This document shows positions 1-29,394 of a stretch of DNA of 64,000 nt, piece by piece; positions within the stretch are counted from its first letter, which is position 1, and every line of letters begins with the position of its first letter. Location: NCBI GenBank assembly GCA_949825065.1, contig OX463856.1:22068632-22132631 (forward strand), written 5' to 3'. Made by a program: the position numbers and the translations under genes. This stretch comes from Odontocerum albicorne (Eukaryota > Arthropoda > Insecta > Trichoptera > Odontoceridae). The notes under the pieces were generated by a model, which was given only the letters and a program-made list of their open reading frames with translations, did not search any database and was not told the origin of the DNA.

Positions 1-1194
1 AAAAAAAGAAAGAAAAAAGCCAATATTCAACCAAACCAAACCATTACCCTGAAATGTTGAATATTGCCAAAAGTACTTTACATTAATTCATTATGGACAT
101 TAAAAGGTTGGAAAAATTACACTACAAATAAATTAAGACATGTAAAACAAAAAAAGGATTCATATAGTCAACAAATGCAGAAATAAAATTTGATATCAAA
201 GAAATCACTACTAGTTTGAGGTAATACTGAGGGTGCTTTTAATATTTATAAAGGTTTTATAGTTGGGAATTCTAGATTGTCGGGTACTATTTCCATTCAA
301 AACTATTATTGCATCGGAATCGACATTTTGCTGGCATTTGAAGAAACTTTACATAAAACTAAGAGAGCTTTTGTTTGAATAATACATCATAGGAAATCAC
401 CCGGTATAAGGGTGGTTTTGTATTATGTTAGCCTGATTTTACCACTCTACACCTTCATGTAACATTTGTCTGAAAGTGTGAATTTAAGAAGCCTTTTAAA
501 AGTTTCTAAACCATTCAGACGTTGCAATAAGACTCTGTGACTTTCTAACTCAGTGAATAGAAGAATGCTTTCAATTTGATAAAGTAACATTGATTCTTGT
601 TCGCGTTTTGATTTTTTTTTAAAACCAAAAATTGATTTAAATATTGTTTTATCAACCTGGTGTCAATTTTAAGAGGGGTTTCAGAAAGTATTTGAGTTCT
701 GTATTACCAACTTGGGAGAATATTAAAAAAAATATTGGAAATAGCATATTCGGTACAACCAAGAAATGTGCGAAACTCAATGTCTAAGCACTAAAGCTAG
801 CTTATGAGAGATGGGCTGGTCATGAACAGCCCGTGGATGATATGTGATCAGCAAAGTTATCGTGGTCAAACCCATTGAGAAAAGAAGTGTTGGAGACAGC
901 TCAGGCAGTACAACAGCATGACCCAGGAAGCACATGCAGTGAAAATAGCTAATTATAGAACTGATGTTGAATACTGAAGGGAATAGCAAGGATTGTTGCT
1001 GGAGGCCGGACCCACTAAGAGCTATTGTGTCACTGATTCATACGCTCCTCAATATATCTTCATTAGTGATGTAGACACGTTGAATTACATGATAGGAAGG
1101 CATGATCATCTTCAATAAATTACTTTCTTAGTTCACTAATTATGCTTTTACCTTCTATTTCACCTGAAGAAAGCTTCAAGATAGGAGATAGAAA

Positions 1195-1275
1195 CACATG
1201 TTGCGGTAAAAAATATAATGGAATAACAAAATGGAGTTCCACAACGTTAAAGCCGAGTCTTTGATTGACATATCC
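1195..1275 (-). repeat. Unidentified repeat sharing sequence with 4615-4700
   Basis: GTTCCACAACGTTAAAGCCG with TCTTTGAT, against GTTCCACAAAGTTAAAGCGA with TCTTTGAT at about 4655. On the minus strand both read SALTLWNS-like. The longer copy has a 90-codon minus-strand frame (4719-4447). Probably an old transposon; family unknown. Confidence 0.35.
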
Positions 1276-2635
1276 TTTTTATTGTTTTTGTGCTATATGC
1301 AAATAAGAAAATTAAAAAATGGCAAGAGCTCATTTTTATCCTTGTCGCTGGAATGATTTAGAAATAAAATAAACACTTGGCAATACTCAACAGATACGGC
1401 AATAGAAAAGAGAAATAAATAAATGATTAATAGAAAATAAAATAAAATGAAACGATTAGTAAATACTCAACTAGATACATCTTGTTCATTAGGTTTATTG
1501 TCGCTTTGAAGGAGATCATTGATATAATGCATAGCTGTGCGTGTATAAAAGAAGAAATAGTTATTAATATAAAAGCACTACTTAAAATGTTCAATAATGA
1601 AATAGATCCAAGTAGACGACAATCAATGTCGATGTAAATAAACTCTAACTCTTTAAAAAACTGCTTGCTCGTGGCTGATCATATGCTCGAGGAATGATAT
1701 GACATTTGATTGGTAGATTTAAAAGTTATTTTTAAATATATTTATATGCCTTTGACATTATTTGAATAAATACTATATATGTACATATTTTTAGTTTTTT
1801 TTTGGTATAATGTGAAGTTGTGGGCTGAAAAACATTTGTGTTGCCCCCAGTCAGGTTTTTTTTTCTACATTGGGGTAATGACTGGTCAGTGGGATCATAC
1901 AATATGAGCTGAACCCAGACATTTTATAATAATAGCATCACGTTTGGATTGTTTGTTGTGAATCATATAAAACCTTTGTGCTCCCCTGATGATGAGGTGA
2001 AAGCCTAGTTACACAAAGTGAAATAAACAGTGTTAGATAAAACAAATGACAATGTCTTTAAACCTCCACAATGTTAATCCCTTAACTATAAATAATATGT
2101 ATAATATAAAACCTATATTTTTTTCTTTCTTTGTTTTAGTAGCCAATAAAGGAAATGATTATTACTATGATCATGGAAATCTATAATCTGAATATTGGCT
2201 ATATTTGAGGACTAATTTTTATACTCTTGATCATTCATTTCTGACCAGCTTGACATTCATGATTATTGAAATTCTTATATTTTCATCTATTTTGAATTAT
2301 ACAAAACTATGTCCACCCTGAGAGAATGAGTTATGAAAAACTTCTAAACATATGTATGTCTGAAAGTAATGGGGAGCAAGAAAGAGATAGATAAAGCTTG
2401 GCGAGGAAGATGAAGTGTGAATATGGAATGTGTGATTCCCGAGCATTAATGAAATGCGGAAGTATGTACTCGGACTTATAAAACACAGTGAGTAATAATT
2501 TCTAAAGACTTACTAAGCAATCATGTTCAGTTTTTTTTTTAACTAAGTAGAGCAAGTGTCAACTATTATTATATTTCTTAAGTTCTCAAATATTAATTAA
2601 GTGACTTATGATTATTGTATGTCTGTCGATTGTTG

Positions 2636-2765
2636 GATGATTCAGGTCAATACATAATATATCTTTGTAATATTCAAACATGTTTATAAAAATAATATTT
2701 ATACGAATCATCACCTTGTATTCAGGTCAATATAATATATATTTTTGTAATATTCAGACATGAAG
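2636..2765. repeat. Short duplication
   Basis: ATTCAGGTCAATA...TTTGTAATATTCAAACATG occurs at 2640 and again at about 2723 with minor changes. Confidence 0.75.
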
Positions 2766-5011
2766 AATCGCAGTCCAGTATGAGTAATAAATACACATAT
2801 CTATCCAATCCAAAAATCAGATCAAATTCCAGCAACGATTAATTGCGTCTACATGGATTTCAAATCACCGAGCCTCAGTTAAAATATCTACTTGTTCAAT
2901 ATATTCATATTAATTTACGCTTCAGAGATATTAATTGGAATAGCAAAATTTATGCATTAATTAATTTTTAATGAAATGTTCTCGCTTCAAATACATGTTA
3001 CAACTAATAATGCACTCTAATGCATAAGTGATCTAAGTCGTAATACATTCAAAAGAATATTTAAATATTAAATAAATACTACCGATTTTAAATAAGCCAA
3101 TTAATTAATTAAAGATTTTTTTAAATTGCCATGACGGTTAGGGATTTCGGAAATTTTAAAAATCAATAGAATCTCTAGTTAATGATATGGGAAATATTTT
3201 TTCAACTCATTTGACAAAAGATTGGATTTATATATCGTCGGGTTACTGGCACAAATTGGTAACTAACATTTTACTGTTATGGAGATATTTCAATTTAAAA
3301 GTTGAAACTCCTTCCAATAAATAAATGTACATTGATCTGATTACATGCATATTTTCGACTGTATGACAATAGTATTAGCAGTTAAAAATCAATTTTAAAT
3401 ATGTACAATATGTACATTGGCCACTTGATAATAATTACAAAAAAATTGAAATTTCGCATTTACCAATTTCTGCAGAAACCCGATGATTATTTAAAAAATA
3501 ATCTGTCTCACATTGCATATTTCTTGAGATATTTTAAGAATCACAAATTGCCTTGTAAATACAGAAAAACTTAAAGAATTCAACCATTAACTGCTGTTTT
3601 AATGACTTTGAATTTTGCTTATTCAATGTTTAAAATAAAAAGAAAAAATTCTAGGTGGGATATTTTTAGCATTTATAATTAAAATTTTCAAGCAGATATG
3701 GTTTTTAGCAGAATAATAATTGCTTATAAAGTATAATTTTTCTACTAACATTGTAGAAAATGTAACATTGAATGCTGTATCATAAATCATTTCCAATCCT
3801 CAATGGATTACTGACACTAAGTAATTAATAGGTGTGTCTTCGTAGGACAATATGATGAAATTTATAACTTTTTTCTGATAAATAATAATACTACATACAT
3901 TGATGAATAAATAGTGTTTTGAGTACCTACATTGATATTACAAACTAATCAAATTCTCATCCAGTATGATTTTCATTTTTTTTTTTAAAGTTATTGAAAG
4001 GTCACTCTGCTGATATCACACAAAAGTGACAACGGGATGATTCCCAATGCCACCACGATGCAGACAGGTCTTTTGTCCCAGGGAGACGAATATTAAGCGG
4101 ATAAGCAATTTGGCTTAATGTGAAATAATATTAGATAAAAAAATTATACTTTAATTAAATGGCATTTTCTACCATACTTAATTTAAAAAAGCAAGATCAA
4201 CAAGATTATGTTTAAATAAAAATCATGTTTGTTTCATAAAAACTCGTTTTCAGATTTTATGTGGTAATAATTATCATTGAGAAAAATATCTTAGTAATGT
4301 CAGCAAGTAAGTGTGCTTTAGAAGCAATATCATTTGGATGCATTTATGCAAGAGAAGTCTAACACACACAAAATACTTTAGATACATTTATTCAATTTTA
4401 AAGTTATATCGCTATTTTAAGGTGCATGGCAAAAGTATCTGACCTCTTATTCATATGACAAACTAAATGTGATGAATAAAAGTTTGAACATTTTAAATGT
4501 CATCCACATTAAAGAAATATTGGTCGTGACTTTGTAAGCACGTAACAAACCGGAATCATTTCGCCTGAACAAAGCCTCGAGGTAAGATGTAGCAAAATGC
4601 ATTTCGGAGATTAAGGTAATAATTGAAATAACAAAGCAATTTATTATTCTTGAGTTCCACAAAGTTAAAGCGAAATCTTTGATAAATGTGTATTGGATCC
4701 ATTTTGCATACACGTCCAATTGACTAGTAATAATATTATATCAGATTCAAGCAATTTAAAAATATATTGGATATTTAATTATGATTTATAAAAACTACTT
4801 ATAAAAAGCATGCTCAAGTTTTGAAATAAATTAAAAACACTACATGAATTGGTGATAACTCTCAATATTTTCTATATACTGTGTTTAGGATATCTAAAGA
4901 AAAAAAAAACAATACATAAATGAAGACAATTTATAAAAATACATATATTGTAGAAAGTAAAATAAAAAAGCAGTTCATGTCGATCAGTATAATATATAAA
5001 AAAATAACATC

Positions 5012-5225
5012 ATTGTATTGTATTACACTTGACGATGTATACATTACAACCGGTGGGCTTATTGGCATGTGGCAGTCTCTTCCAACCAAGCAGAAAGATA
5101 TTTAAGAGACCTTAAATGAAAAGCAGACTGAAATCTTTTTTTTAAATCTGGGTTGTAAGAGGAATCGAATCTGCAACACCCGGGTTGGAAGACAAATGTC
5201 TTACCAACTAGACCATGAAAGCCAT
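5012..5225 (-). repeat. tRNA-derived SINE, family a
   Basis: tRNA-like head on the minus strand: A box in TCTAGTTGGTAAGACATTTG, B box AGATTCGATTCC. The body CTTGGTTGGAAGAGACTGCC and the tail AGTGTAATACAATACAATG are shared with 10034-10236. Confidence 0.85.
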
Positions 5226-5552
5226 CATTTATCACTTCCATAGATTATTTTTATATTAAAGAAATTGTCAATTAATACATGTCTAAATAAATATTTAACT
5301 ATACAAAAATTACTGTGGTTTGAAATATCATAGTATAAATAGGCCAAAACCCGTACGACGGCTATCGCCAAAGAAAAAATACGAGAATTGAATTTTGAAT
5401 ACAAGAGAGCGAGAGAGGAATACTTGGATTCTCTCCGAAAGTAATTCGAAATTTGAATCTCGGTGGGTCCGTGATACTGAACAGATTTTAAATACCTAGC
5501 TAACAATTGTTGAACCGGTGTAAAAGGGGACGATGTATAAATGATATATATA

Positions 5553-6620
5553 TACAGGGTGTCCCAAAGGGCAACGTCAAGCCGGTATCGAGGAAGAGGC
5601 CAGCTTATGAGGGTTCAGAATAAAATTTTTTTTTTTGAAAAAGCCTTATACTTTTCGAGTTATAGGCATTTCTTCGAAAATTGTAAAAGTAGCTACACTG
5701 AGCCGAATGTTTGTATATTGTGACTAAAAATTTACATATTTTATGATTTTAATGGTTGTATCGCAATCCTAGATAGACCTGCTATTAGTCGGAGTCAGAT
5801 ATAAAACAAAAAAAAATTTGCACGTTTGAAAAAAAAATTGTTTTTGTCCGGTCATAAAAAATAATATTTTTTATCAGCCAACTTTAACTCATCATACTGT
5901 AAAAATAATGTACTACGCTAACCTGGCAAGTTACATCAAAAGTTGGCCTGTTTAGTCAGGATTTCAAAATAGTACAATACATATCTACTACTCCTTTAAA
6001 AATAATTTTAAAACATTAATTTCTGAAATTAAAGATCGAATTCAAAAATTTTGAGCGAGACAAACGATACGGCGGATGAACGAGTTAACTAGTGCATCCG
6101 CCGTATCGTTTGTCTCGCTCAAAATTTTTGAATTCGATCTTTAATTTCAGAAATTAATGTTTTAAAATTATTTTTAAAGGAGAAGTAGATATGTATTGTA
6201 CCATTTTGAAATCCTGACTAAACAGGCCAACTTTTGATGTAACTTGCCAGGTTAGCGTAGTACATTATTTTTACAATATGATGAGTTAAAGTTGGCTGAT
6301 AAAAAATATTATTTTTTATGATCGGACAAAAACAATTTTTTTTTCAAACGTGCAAATTTTTTTTTGTTTTATATCTGACTCCGACTAATAGCAGGTCTAT
6401 CTAGGATTGCGATACAACCATTAAAATTATAAAATATGGCAATTTTTAGTCACAATATACAAACATTCGGCTCAGGGTAGCTACTTTTACAATTTTCGAA
6501 GAAATGCCTATAACTCGAAAAGTATAAGGCTTTTTCAAAAAAATTTTTTAAATTCTGAACCCTCATAAGCTGGCCTCTTCCTCGATACCGGCTTGACGTT
6601 GCCCTTTGGGACACCCTGTA
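5553..6620. mobile_element. 1,068-bp near-perfect palindrome (foldback element)
   Basis: The left arm is 5553-6078 and the right arm 6095-6620, 526 bp each, around a 16-base loop (AACGAGTTAACTAGTG). The ends read TACAGGGTGTCCC and GGGACACCCTGTA, with TATA-rich flanks. Arms differ at only a handful of positions. No transposase is encoded. Transcription would give a very long hairpin RNA. Confidence 0.93.
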
Positions 6621-7796
6621 TATAAACAAATTTTATGAATTTATGAATATATATTTTCATAAATGTAGAATTTGTTTTACTTCCGTGAATATTTCACGGG
6701 TTGCAACTAGTTAAATAACATTGTTGTATTAAAATGTTGTCTTCAAATGTATTCATGTAATATCAATTTGAAATCTGATTAACAATAATTGAGCATCATC
6801 ATCGATTACCGGGATGAGTTGAGTGATTTTATAGGTTTGCTTTGTGTTGGGTTTCTCTTTTTTACTATATTTTTGTACAACTTTTTTATCTTTTGTTTCA
6901 AAAAAGTCATTTGACCATTGAAATAAAATAAACCACATTTAAAAAGGTGTTTTAAAGATTAAAAGAGTTATCTCAGTCATAACAGGCTAAAGTGTGTCCA
7001 ATAGGTCACTTCAATTATCTTGTTTTTATTATCGTCTGACATTGGACTTGTCTCGCTACAAATTAGCCCGGGCATAGCAACACAACACTCCACCTGTGCC
7101 AACTCGGATTAATCTAATCAAGAAAAGTATTCATATAAAAAAAATAATTATAACCCAGCTATTCAATGCAGTGTATTCTCAATATATCCTATAATAAATG
7201 GAGAATCCATTGCACTGTCAAGTGAAAGTATAAGAGAATGTGTACGTGCAATGTGGGTAATTTATGTAAATACAGTATGAGTCTTATCTACTGCCACATA
7301 TGGTCGAATGCGTCCGTATTGAATGGATAAATTTGATTTATTTGACAGTTCTGCATACAATGTTTTCATAATTAGCAACCTCTCTGTATATGTTTGCTAA
7401 TTATGAGTACTATTTTAACTGTATTTTTGTGAACCAAAAAATAGTAAAATGAGTATGTTTAAAGCAGGAATGAAAGTCTATTAAGATTACAGTCAAACCT
7501 CGGGTGAATGGAGGAGTCTACAGATGCTATCATGAGTTACATGGCAGAATGATATACAAGCTACACAACCATTTCAATGTTCCTTTCTTCATTTTAAGCT
7601 TTATGTTCATTTTCAATTCACATTCTTTCCTAACATTTATTCTGTTTACATTGTTTTGACACACATTCTACATAATCCTCTTATTTCTACCATATTTGTC
7701 TTACTTTAATCACTTTTCCCCACTCAAAGTATCGTTGGAATATATTGGACCAATATTCCATTAAAAATCCATTTACTTAATTTTTACTATATTAGG

Positions 7797-8310
7797 GTGA
7801 ATAATGTTAATGCATGCTTAGTACTACTGTGTGCACAGTGGTGCACATTGATGTATGGAAGTGATGCATGGGCAATAAAATGGAGTGATAAGAGCAAAAT
7901 AAATGCGGTAGAAATGCGTGCCTTGCATATAATATCTGGTATTACAATGTTCGATATAGCAAGGAATGATCGGATAAAAGATAACTATTTGTTACAGACG
8001 GATGTTTTAAGTAGAATTAAGAAAGGTATCTATAAATGGTTTGGCTATTTTGAGGGAATGACTTATGAAAAAAAAAATGTATACATCTGAATGTAGAAAT
8101 AATTTTTTTTAAATTAATAGAGAATGAGGTACACCGAAGTAAGAGTGAAAATATTTTTTTGGAGAAATTTTAACTGAAGGAAAGATATGAAAAACAGAAG
8201 AGCATAAATGGATGGACAAGGTGAGAGCTGTGTATGGCTTGAAAGGCGAGATCTATCCTCTTTGCTTGTCAAAACGGACATGGCGTAATGGCACTGTCTG
8301 TATGTAATGA
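7797..8310 (+). pseudogene. Non-LTR retrotransposon 3' part (reverse transcriptase tail)
   Basis: Reads LMYGSDAWAIKWSDKSKINA, VEMRALHIISGITMFDIARN, LSRIKKGIYKWFGYFEGM. This is the C-terminal region typical of insect LINE polyproteins (YGSETW...MRALR...GVTR.DR.RN...WFGHVERM). Stops and frameshifts follow. Inverted LINE-like sequence precedes it at 7540-7740. Confidence 0.8.
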
Positions 8311-8319
8311 TATTAAAAA

Positions 8320-10033
8320 AGAAAAAACTTTACTTAGTTACAATTACTGCTGGTCAAAACAAGGTCAATGTTACGCTGATAATTTATGTTAATCACAAAT
8401 AAACTGGTTCTTGAACTGGTTTAATTTCTATTAAAAAGTATTTGCAGTAGTGAAAGAGTATCGCAAAAAATACTATACAGACTGTCCTCGGCTTTCGTAC
8501 ATAATGTGAGTACAAAAGTATAGCAATATAAAAATAATGGAAAGGTGTGTTTTAAAATATTTATTTTAAAATAGAAATGTTTTAAAATATTTATTTAAAA
8601 ATAGAAATATAGTCGAAATGTTCATGGATGTAAAATATAAACAATACTAGTTAACGAGATGTAATATTTATTCAAAAATTAAGGAGACGTATACGTACCA
8701 CTATCAGGTGTTTTTTATTATAAAATTAGCCATAAGTAGTGAATTTTTCGGGTATTTATAATTTAAACTCATAGACTACAAAATTCAATTACAATAGTTG
8801 CTAATAAATGAATAAGTACGAAATATGGACAAAAATGAAATGTACGACAGTCAAAGACAATGACTCCAGATGTCAACTGATGAATAGAACACACAACACG
8901 TGTTGTAGGACCAAAGACTGGAACAAAACTGATAGTAAAAAATGACCATACAAAATTCGTCATTTTCGTCCGGACAACCTAATATTAATTAATCATAGTG
9001 ACATTACATACCATACACTTGATTCACCTCTTTTGTAATATAAAATCAATCAGGTACCATTCACTCTATATTCTCTCAGGAAAATAATTAATGAAAGCTG
9101 TATTCATTCAAAAAGCATGTCAATATAATAAGCCCATATTAAACTGTTTATTTCCAATGAAATTAACTGTTTGACAAATTTTTGGTTCACAAAAAGTAAC
9201 TATCCTTCATTAAAAAAAGGTTTAATATTGATTTTGAATTATGCTATATGGTGAAAAAAGCATTATATATGTGAGGTGTGTGGAATATATGCAAATAATT
9301 TAATGATAAAGCTATCATACTTGCATTAGGTATGTGTTTTTTGATAAAATTTCTATGTGAAAATATAAGAGCATATGTGTGAGTTTGCTTTGAAACGTAT
9401 TTTTCTTGGAACACAATTTTTCTTGAAAATTTATTTTTATAACATATAAATGACTTTTACCAATATTATGGAAAACAGAACTAAACCTAAAATTATATAC
9501 AAAAACTAAATATAATTTAAACCCACGTGTGAATAAAAATTTCTATTTTATTAGATTAAATATCTTAGGTTACACCTTTTCTTTGTAGTTATGACAAGCC
9601 AATTTCAGTTTCATATTAACTGAACCAAACCTCACAGGTACATCACAAGCACAGTTCTGTTATCAACATTCTCACAACGCAAAACTTGCACAGCAAAATA
9701 TTCAATAACAGAGTTGTGATTGTAACAGACCTGTGATGTTTACTCAAAAAACCGGCCTTCAATAAGTTATGAAAAATCAGCAAAAATACTGATCATTTTA
9801 ATTTAATAATGGACATCTTAAACATTTTTGACAGCCTAAAACAACAAGAAACTGACAAATTAGCTAGTGATGTAAATCAATAGATTTAATAAGAACTATA
9901 AATTGTATTAAACCTATAGATATAATTTTAATTGCATTTTATAAATCAAATAAATCAGTTGTGCATAAAATAACCAATCCACAATTTATTTGTTTTTAGA
10001 TAATTGAATGGTGAACACCTGAATGAACAGGTT
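8320..10033. other. No gene recognised
   Basis: A+T-rich non-coding DNA. A 64-codon minus-strand frame at 8963-8769 shows no family features. Confidence 0.5.
8545..8612. repeat. 34-36-bp tandem duplication
   Basis: TGTTTTAAAATATTTATTTT and AAAATAGAAAT are repeated twice. Confidence 0.75.
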
Positions 10034-10236
10034 TTGTATTGTATTACACTTTCATTGTATACCTGGCGAGATGAGCGACATGTGGCAATCTCTTCCAACC
10101 AACCAAAAGGATGTTAAAGAGGCCTTAAGCAAAAGACTGAAATCCTTTTTAAAAAAATCTGGGTTCCAACAGGAATCGAATCCACAACCACCAGGCTTAC
10201 AGACAAGTGTCTTACCAACTAGGCAACAGAGGTTAA
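10034..10236 (-). repeat. tRNA-derived SINE, family a
   Basis: Head CCTAGTTGGTAAGACACTTG, B box GGATTCGATTCC, body GGTTGGAAGAGATTGCCACA, tail AGTGTAATACAATACAA. The open frames on both strands here are an effect of the SINE and do not mark genes. Confidence 0.87.
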
Positions 10237-10519
10237 TATATACAATGGTTGGATTTGTAATAAAATACACTTTTAATAGCTAAGTTAATAACTTTTAATA
10301 GTGTTTCCTCATTCAATGCTTTTTGTCATCTAAAAATATAATTTTATGGATTGAATTTTTTACACAAGTCAACTTAAATTAGTTAATGACATATTACATT
10401 GGAAAGTATACAATACAACAAGCCCTAAGTATAATATTAAAATTAAAGGGTACTATTGACTAAAGGGTATTTAAAATTCTTATAATTTAAATAATAAATA
10501 AAGTTTAAAATAAACTCAC

Positions 10520-25852
<15,333 letters not shown>

Positions 25853-25984
25853 TTTGAAGGATATTTTAAAAAAGGTCGGCAAACGATTCACCCAGACGCA
25901 CAAAACGAAACCGTTGACGAATGGCGTTTTTTCGACAATCCATTGAACTAATTACTTCCGGTATGGCAATCACTAAAAATAAAA

Positions 25985-28640
25985 ATATCCCAATAATGAA
26001 TGGTTCTTATGTACATTTAAAACGAATGAAAAAAAAAATGACATATTTAAAACAAACCTTAAGATATTTCATTGATTCAAATTCTAATAATTAATTGTTA
26101 CTTCTTTTCCAATTTTTCATCAGCCCAAATAGAGTTTTTCTAATAAGAAACAAAATTGATTTGCATATAGATGTAAAAATTCTATCTTTTGCAACTTGTA
26201 ATTCAAGTTCATGTATATTAATATTTAAACAACTTGTCAATCAAACTAAATCAGTAGATTAAAAATATGCGTTAATGTTTCTTTAATATCGATAGTGAGT
26301 TAACAGATCTTATATAACATATTTTTCTGACAGTGTGTCAACAAGGCTTAAAAAAGAAACTAGATTTTTGAATTGGAATTGTCGGTCCCACAATCAACAG
26401 CATGATACTTGTTTGGAACTTATACATTTACTTTCGGAACTAAATGTGATCTGTTCAACGCATGCATCATCTCAAAAATTAACTACAAACGCAAATCTTA
26501 GTCCTTACCGAATGTTCAGAAATAAAGACTGAACTTCGAAATAACGAAACAGATGACATTCAAAAAATAATAATAAAATAACAACTTCATCATTTAGAAA
26601 GCAGATTACCCTCAAGCTGGATTCACTTCTCATGACTTGCATTTGAATCAATAATGAGCTGATTCTATAATGCCTACAGCACGGCATGAGTGGCATAGAT
26701 TTTTTTAAAGCATTAATTCAAATTGATAAGTTACCTGCCTGCAGCACTTTTTACCATTGCATTGACATTGTAAAGTTTGTGCAAGCAAACTCAGGGTGTG
26801 ACTATAGGCAAGTAGAAATTTAGCATAATATTGCGTGCTTTTCACTGTTAGTTAGCAAGCTCATAGTTTAACTGTGACCAAATGGGAATCCAAGCGGAAT
26901 ATAAATAATTTGAAACTATATGAATAGTTTTTGTTCAATTTGGATCTGTATGCAGTGTCCTCTCTTATATTTGATCTGTGCGCAGTGCCATAGGATTGAT
27001 TGAGTTGAATCAAACAAAACAAAAAAGGAAGAAACAACAAGAAAGTACTTCTATGCCTTAACCCCCCCTCGCATTTTTCCAGTCAACAGTTATGAGTATT
27101 TAATTATTTGCACACTGAATATTTCAGCCCATTTGCCATTGGCCAACCAGGAATTTCTCGGTAGCCACCCAGAAACACAATAAATATATTTTTTGATCTC
27201 CATTTTAAGTTTTTCAACTAAATTCATCCTCCACCCGTTATACCCTATATAGTTTTTATCTCTAAGTTAGTGTACTCGTAAATTAATTGTTAGTGAGGGA
27301 TGCCCTATGGAGAGATTGATTAAAATTTGCCAAGAGATCAAAAATACCCAATATATTTTTTACTGGAGCATTTTCTCAGCACGCTCAATTTCTTAAATAT
27401 GTACTGGATCCCAATGGACCATCAAAGTGAGACGGTTGGAGGATATTGACTTTTTTTTAAAGAATAGATATGACCAATGTCATAGGTATCTTTTTAACCC
27501 TGAATACTAGGGAAAAAACTGACTATCATTCGAAGGGAGTAGCATAGTACGGGGTTCGAATCGGTGACTTTCCGCATGGCAGTCTACTCTGTTACCATGT
27601 CCCTCATTAAGATAAAGGCAAAACCCTAATTTACTGGGGTCACAACAAAAATGTCTTGAAATTACTTGTTTTTTCATATATTACTGATGCATATTATATG
27701 TATGAATACATGTAAATAAATAAAATAAACATTGAAATTTTAAATTTTTTTTAATGCATACCACAATAAAAGAATTTCAAGAATAATTAAATATATAACA
27801 AATGAGCACCATTTTTAATAATCATGTTTAAAGTATTTACAAAGAATGGAATAACATTTAAATAAGTTAAATGGTCTAAAAATGTCATAAATTCACAATG
27901 TACATTAACACAACATGCAGATTCATGAAATGGAAGTTATATTAAATACAAAGTTAAAGTTAAGAGTCTATATATAATGGAAATGTGATTATTATATTAT
28001 GATAATTTGCGAATAAAAAACATATTAAAGATTATGTTACAAAGTTTGTAAAGCATGTTGTGCTAAATTTAAATATTTAAAATAATAAAATATAAAGACG
28101 AAACCTCATGATGCAGGCTTCGAGTAAGGGTAGTAATGAATTCAAGAATTTCAATCTTGATCATTTTTAAAAGAAGAAATTTTTGAGCGCAGTAACGAAC
28201 ACACTAAAATACACCCATAGGGGCTGGACATAAAGCATGAAGTTTTCAAATTTAAAATTAATTCATTGTCTATGATGTAGCAATAATGTTAGAACTTTTT
28301 GATTTTAAATTTTTTAAATAATTCTGTAGAAAAATTTAAAAATATATTATATCTTTCAGCATACCATAGACATAGAGAAAAAGTAATATAAGATTTTAAT
28401 TATTAATTTTTTACAACAATGATTACAGTTTATATATTTTTTGTAATATACTGTTTTAAAGAATAGATAAACTGTTATAAGATGATATTCCAACTTAACC
28501 ATGATCATTTAGTGAGTTGGTTATAAGTCGACTGTAAACTGAACGAAGTATGGCCATGTGATGATATGGCTTGTATATGTTTTTTATGGTAATTCTTTTA
28601 AAGTTAGATTGTTAGGTTAGATTGCCATTGAATAACTTTT
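25985..28640. other. Intergenic, no gene recognised
   Basis: Lies upstream of REEP5. A SINE-like patch at about 27535-27605 (GGTTCGAATCGG, B-box-like) is the only recognisable element. Confidence 0.5.
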
Positions 28641-28905
28641 TGTTTAGAGGGATTCCCATTTGACAGTGTTCATCTCGCAGGCTTGTTCACACAAACCTTA
28701 GATCAATTAACCAATGGTTAAAAAACCACAAGTAGATAATCTATCAATTTGATTCCAGAAACCATGAAAACAATTATACCTAAGCCCTGTCATACTGCAG
28801 GAATGCTATGATCATCTTATAGTAGATCTTAAGGCATTTTTCATGAGCAGCTCATGATATGACTCCAGTCGCGGTATGACAAGTGGGAATCTTGCCTAAT
28901 ACTGA
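28640..28905. repeat. Possible MITE with ATTCCCA-type ends
   Basis: GGGATTCCCATTTGACAG at the left and GACAAGTGGGAATCTTG at the right are an imperfect inverted pair. Similar ends occur near 29318 and 29953, enclosing a LINE fragment. Confidence 0.4.
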
Positions 28906-29394
28906 CAATTGGTTTACAAAATGATTTCTTTTACTATTTTTGTGACATTTTCATTATTTTATAAATTGTATTTTTACATGTAGTATGAAATTTTTTGAAA
29001 TACAATTTTAATATTGATATGTTTAATACAAGAATGAAATATATTAATTTCTTTAGTGATTTCAATGTTAATTGAATGGACCATAAATGGTTAAAAATAA
29101 AATAAAATGAAATAAAAAACAAATCATATTACTTTTTTTGCATTTATGGCATTTGAAAATATTCATTATTGACAGTATCTTAATTTGCCCTTCTTTCTTT
29201 GGAATAGCGGCGAGTCTTCTTAATAGAAAACTAACTTCATCGCCACAACTTTGGAACTCAAGACATCAAGTGAAAAAATTAATAAGTCTCACCGATACAC
29301 ACCGCCTTCCTATGGCCAGATTCCCACTTAACTTAACAAAAATCAAATTTTGATGAAAAAAGCTACAGGCAGGTAAGATTACAATTTGACTTGA

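Larger units (their letters stand above)
1..5011. other. No gene recognised
   Basis: A+T-rich DNA downstream of REEP5 exon 3 (minus direction). It holds the short repeats at 1195, 2636 and 4447-4719. A G+C-richer patch at 3995-4090 has no open frame. The REEP5 terminal exon might be here but was not identified. Confidence 0.5.

Noticed and set aside
1860..2040. CTGATGATGAGGTGAAAGCC resembling a hammerhead ribozyme core or a Penelope-type 3' end
   Set aside because: The bases between CTGATGA and GAAA are too few to form stem II, and no retroelement coding sequence lies upstream.
4447..4719. 90-codon minus-strand frame
   Set aside because: Shares a block with 1195-1275, so it is probably repeat-derived; no recognisable motif supports a gene.
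5059..5241. 60-codon minus-strand frame
   Set aside because: Same SINE family as 10034-10236.
10023..10283. Overlapping 86- and 72-codon frames on both strands
   Set aside because: Both lie within a tRNA-derived SINE; the peptides are translations of the repeat.
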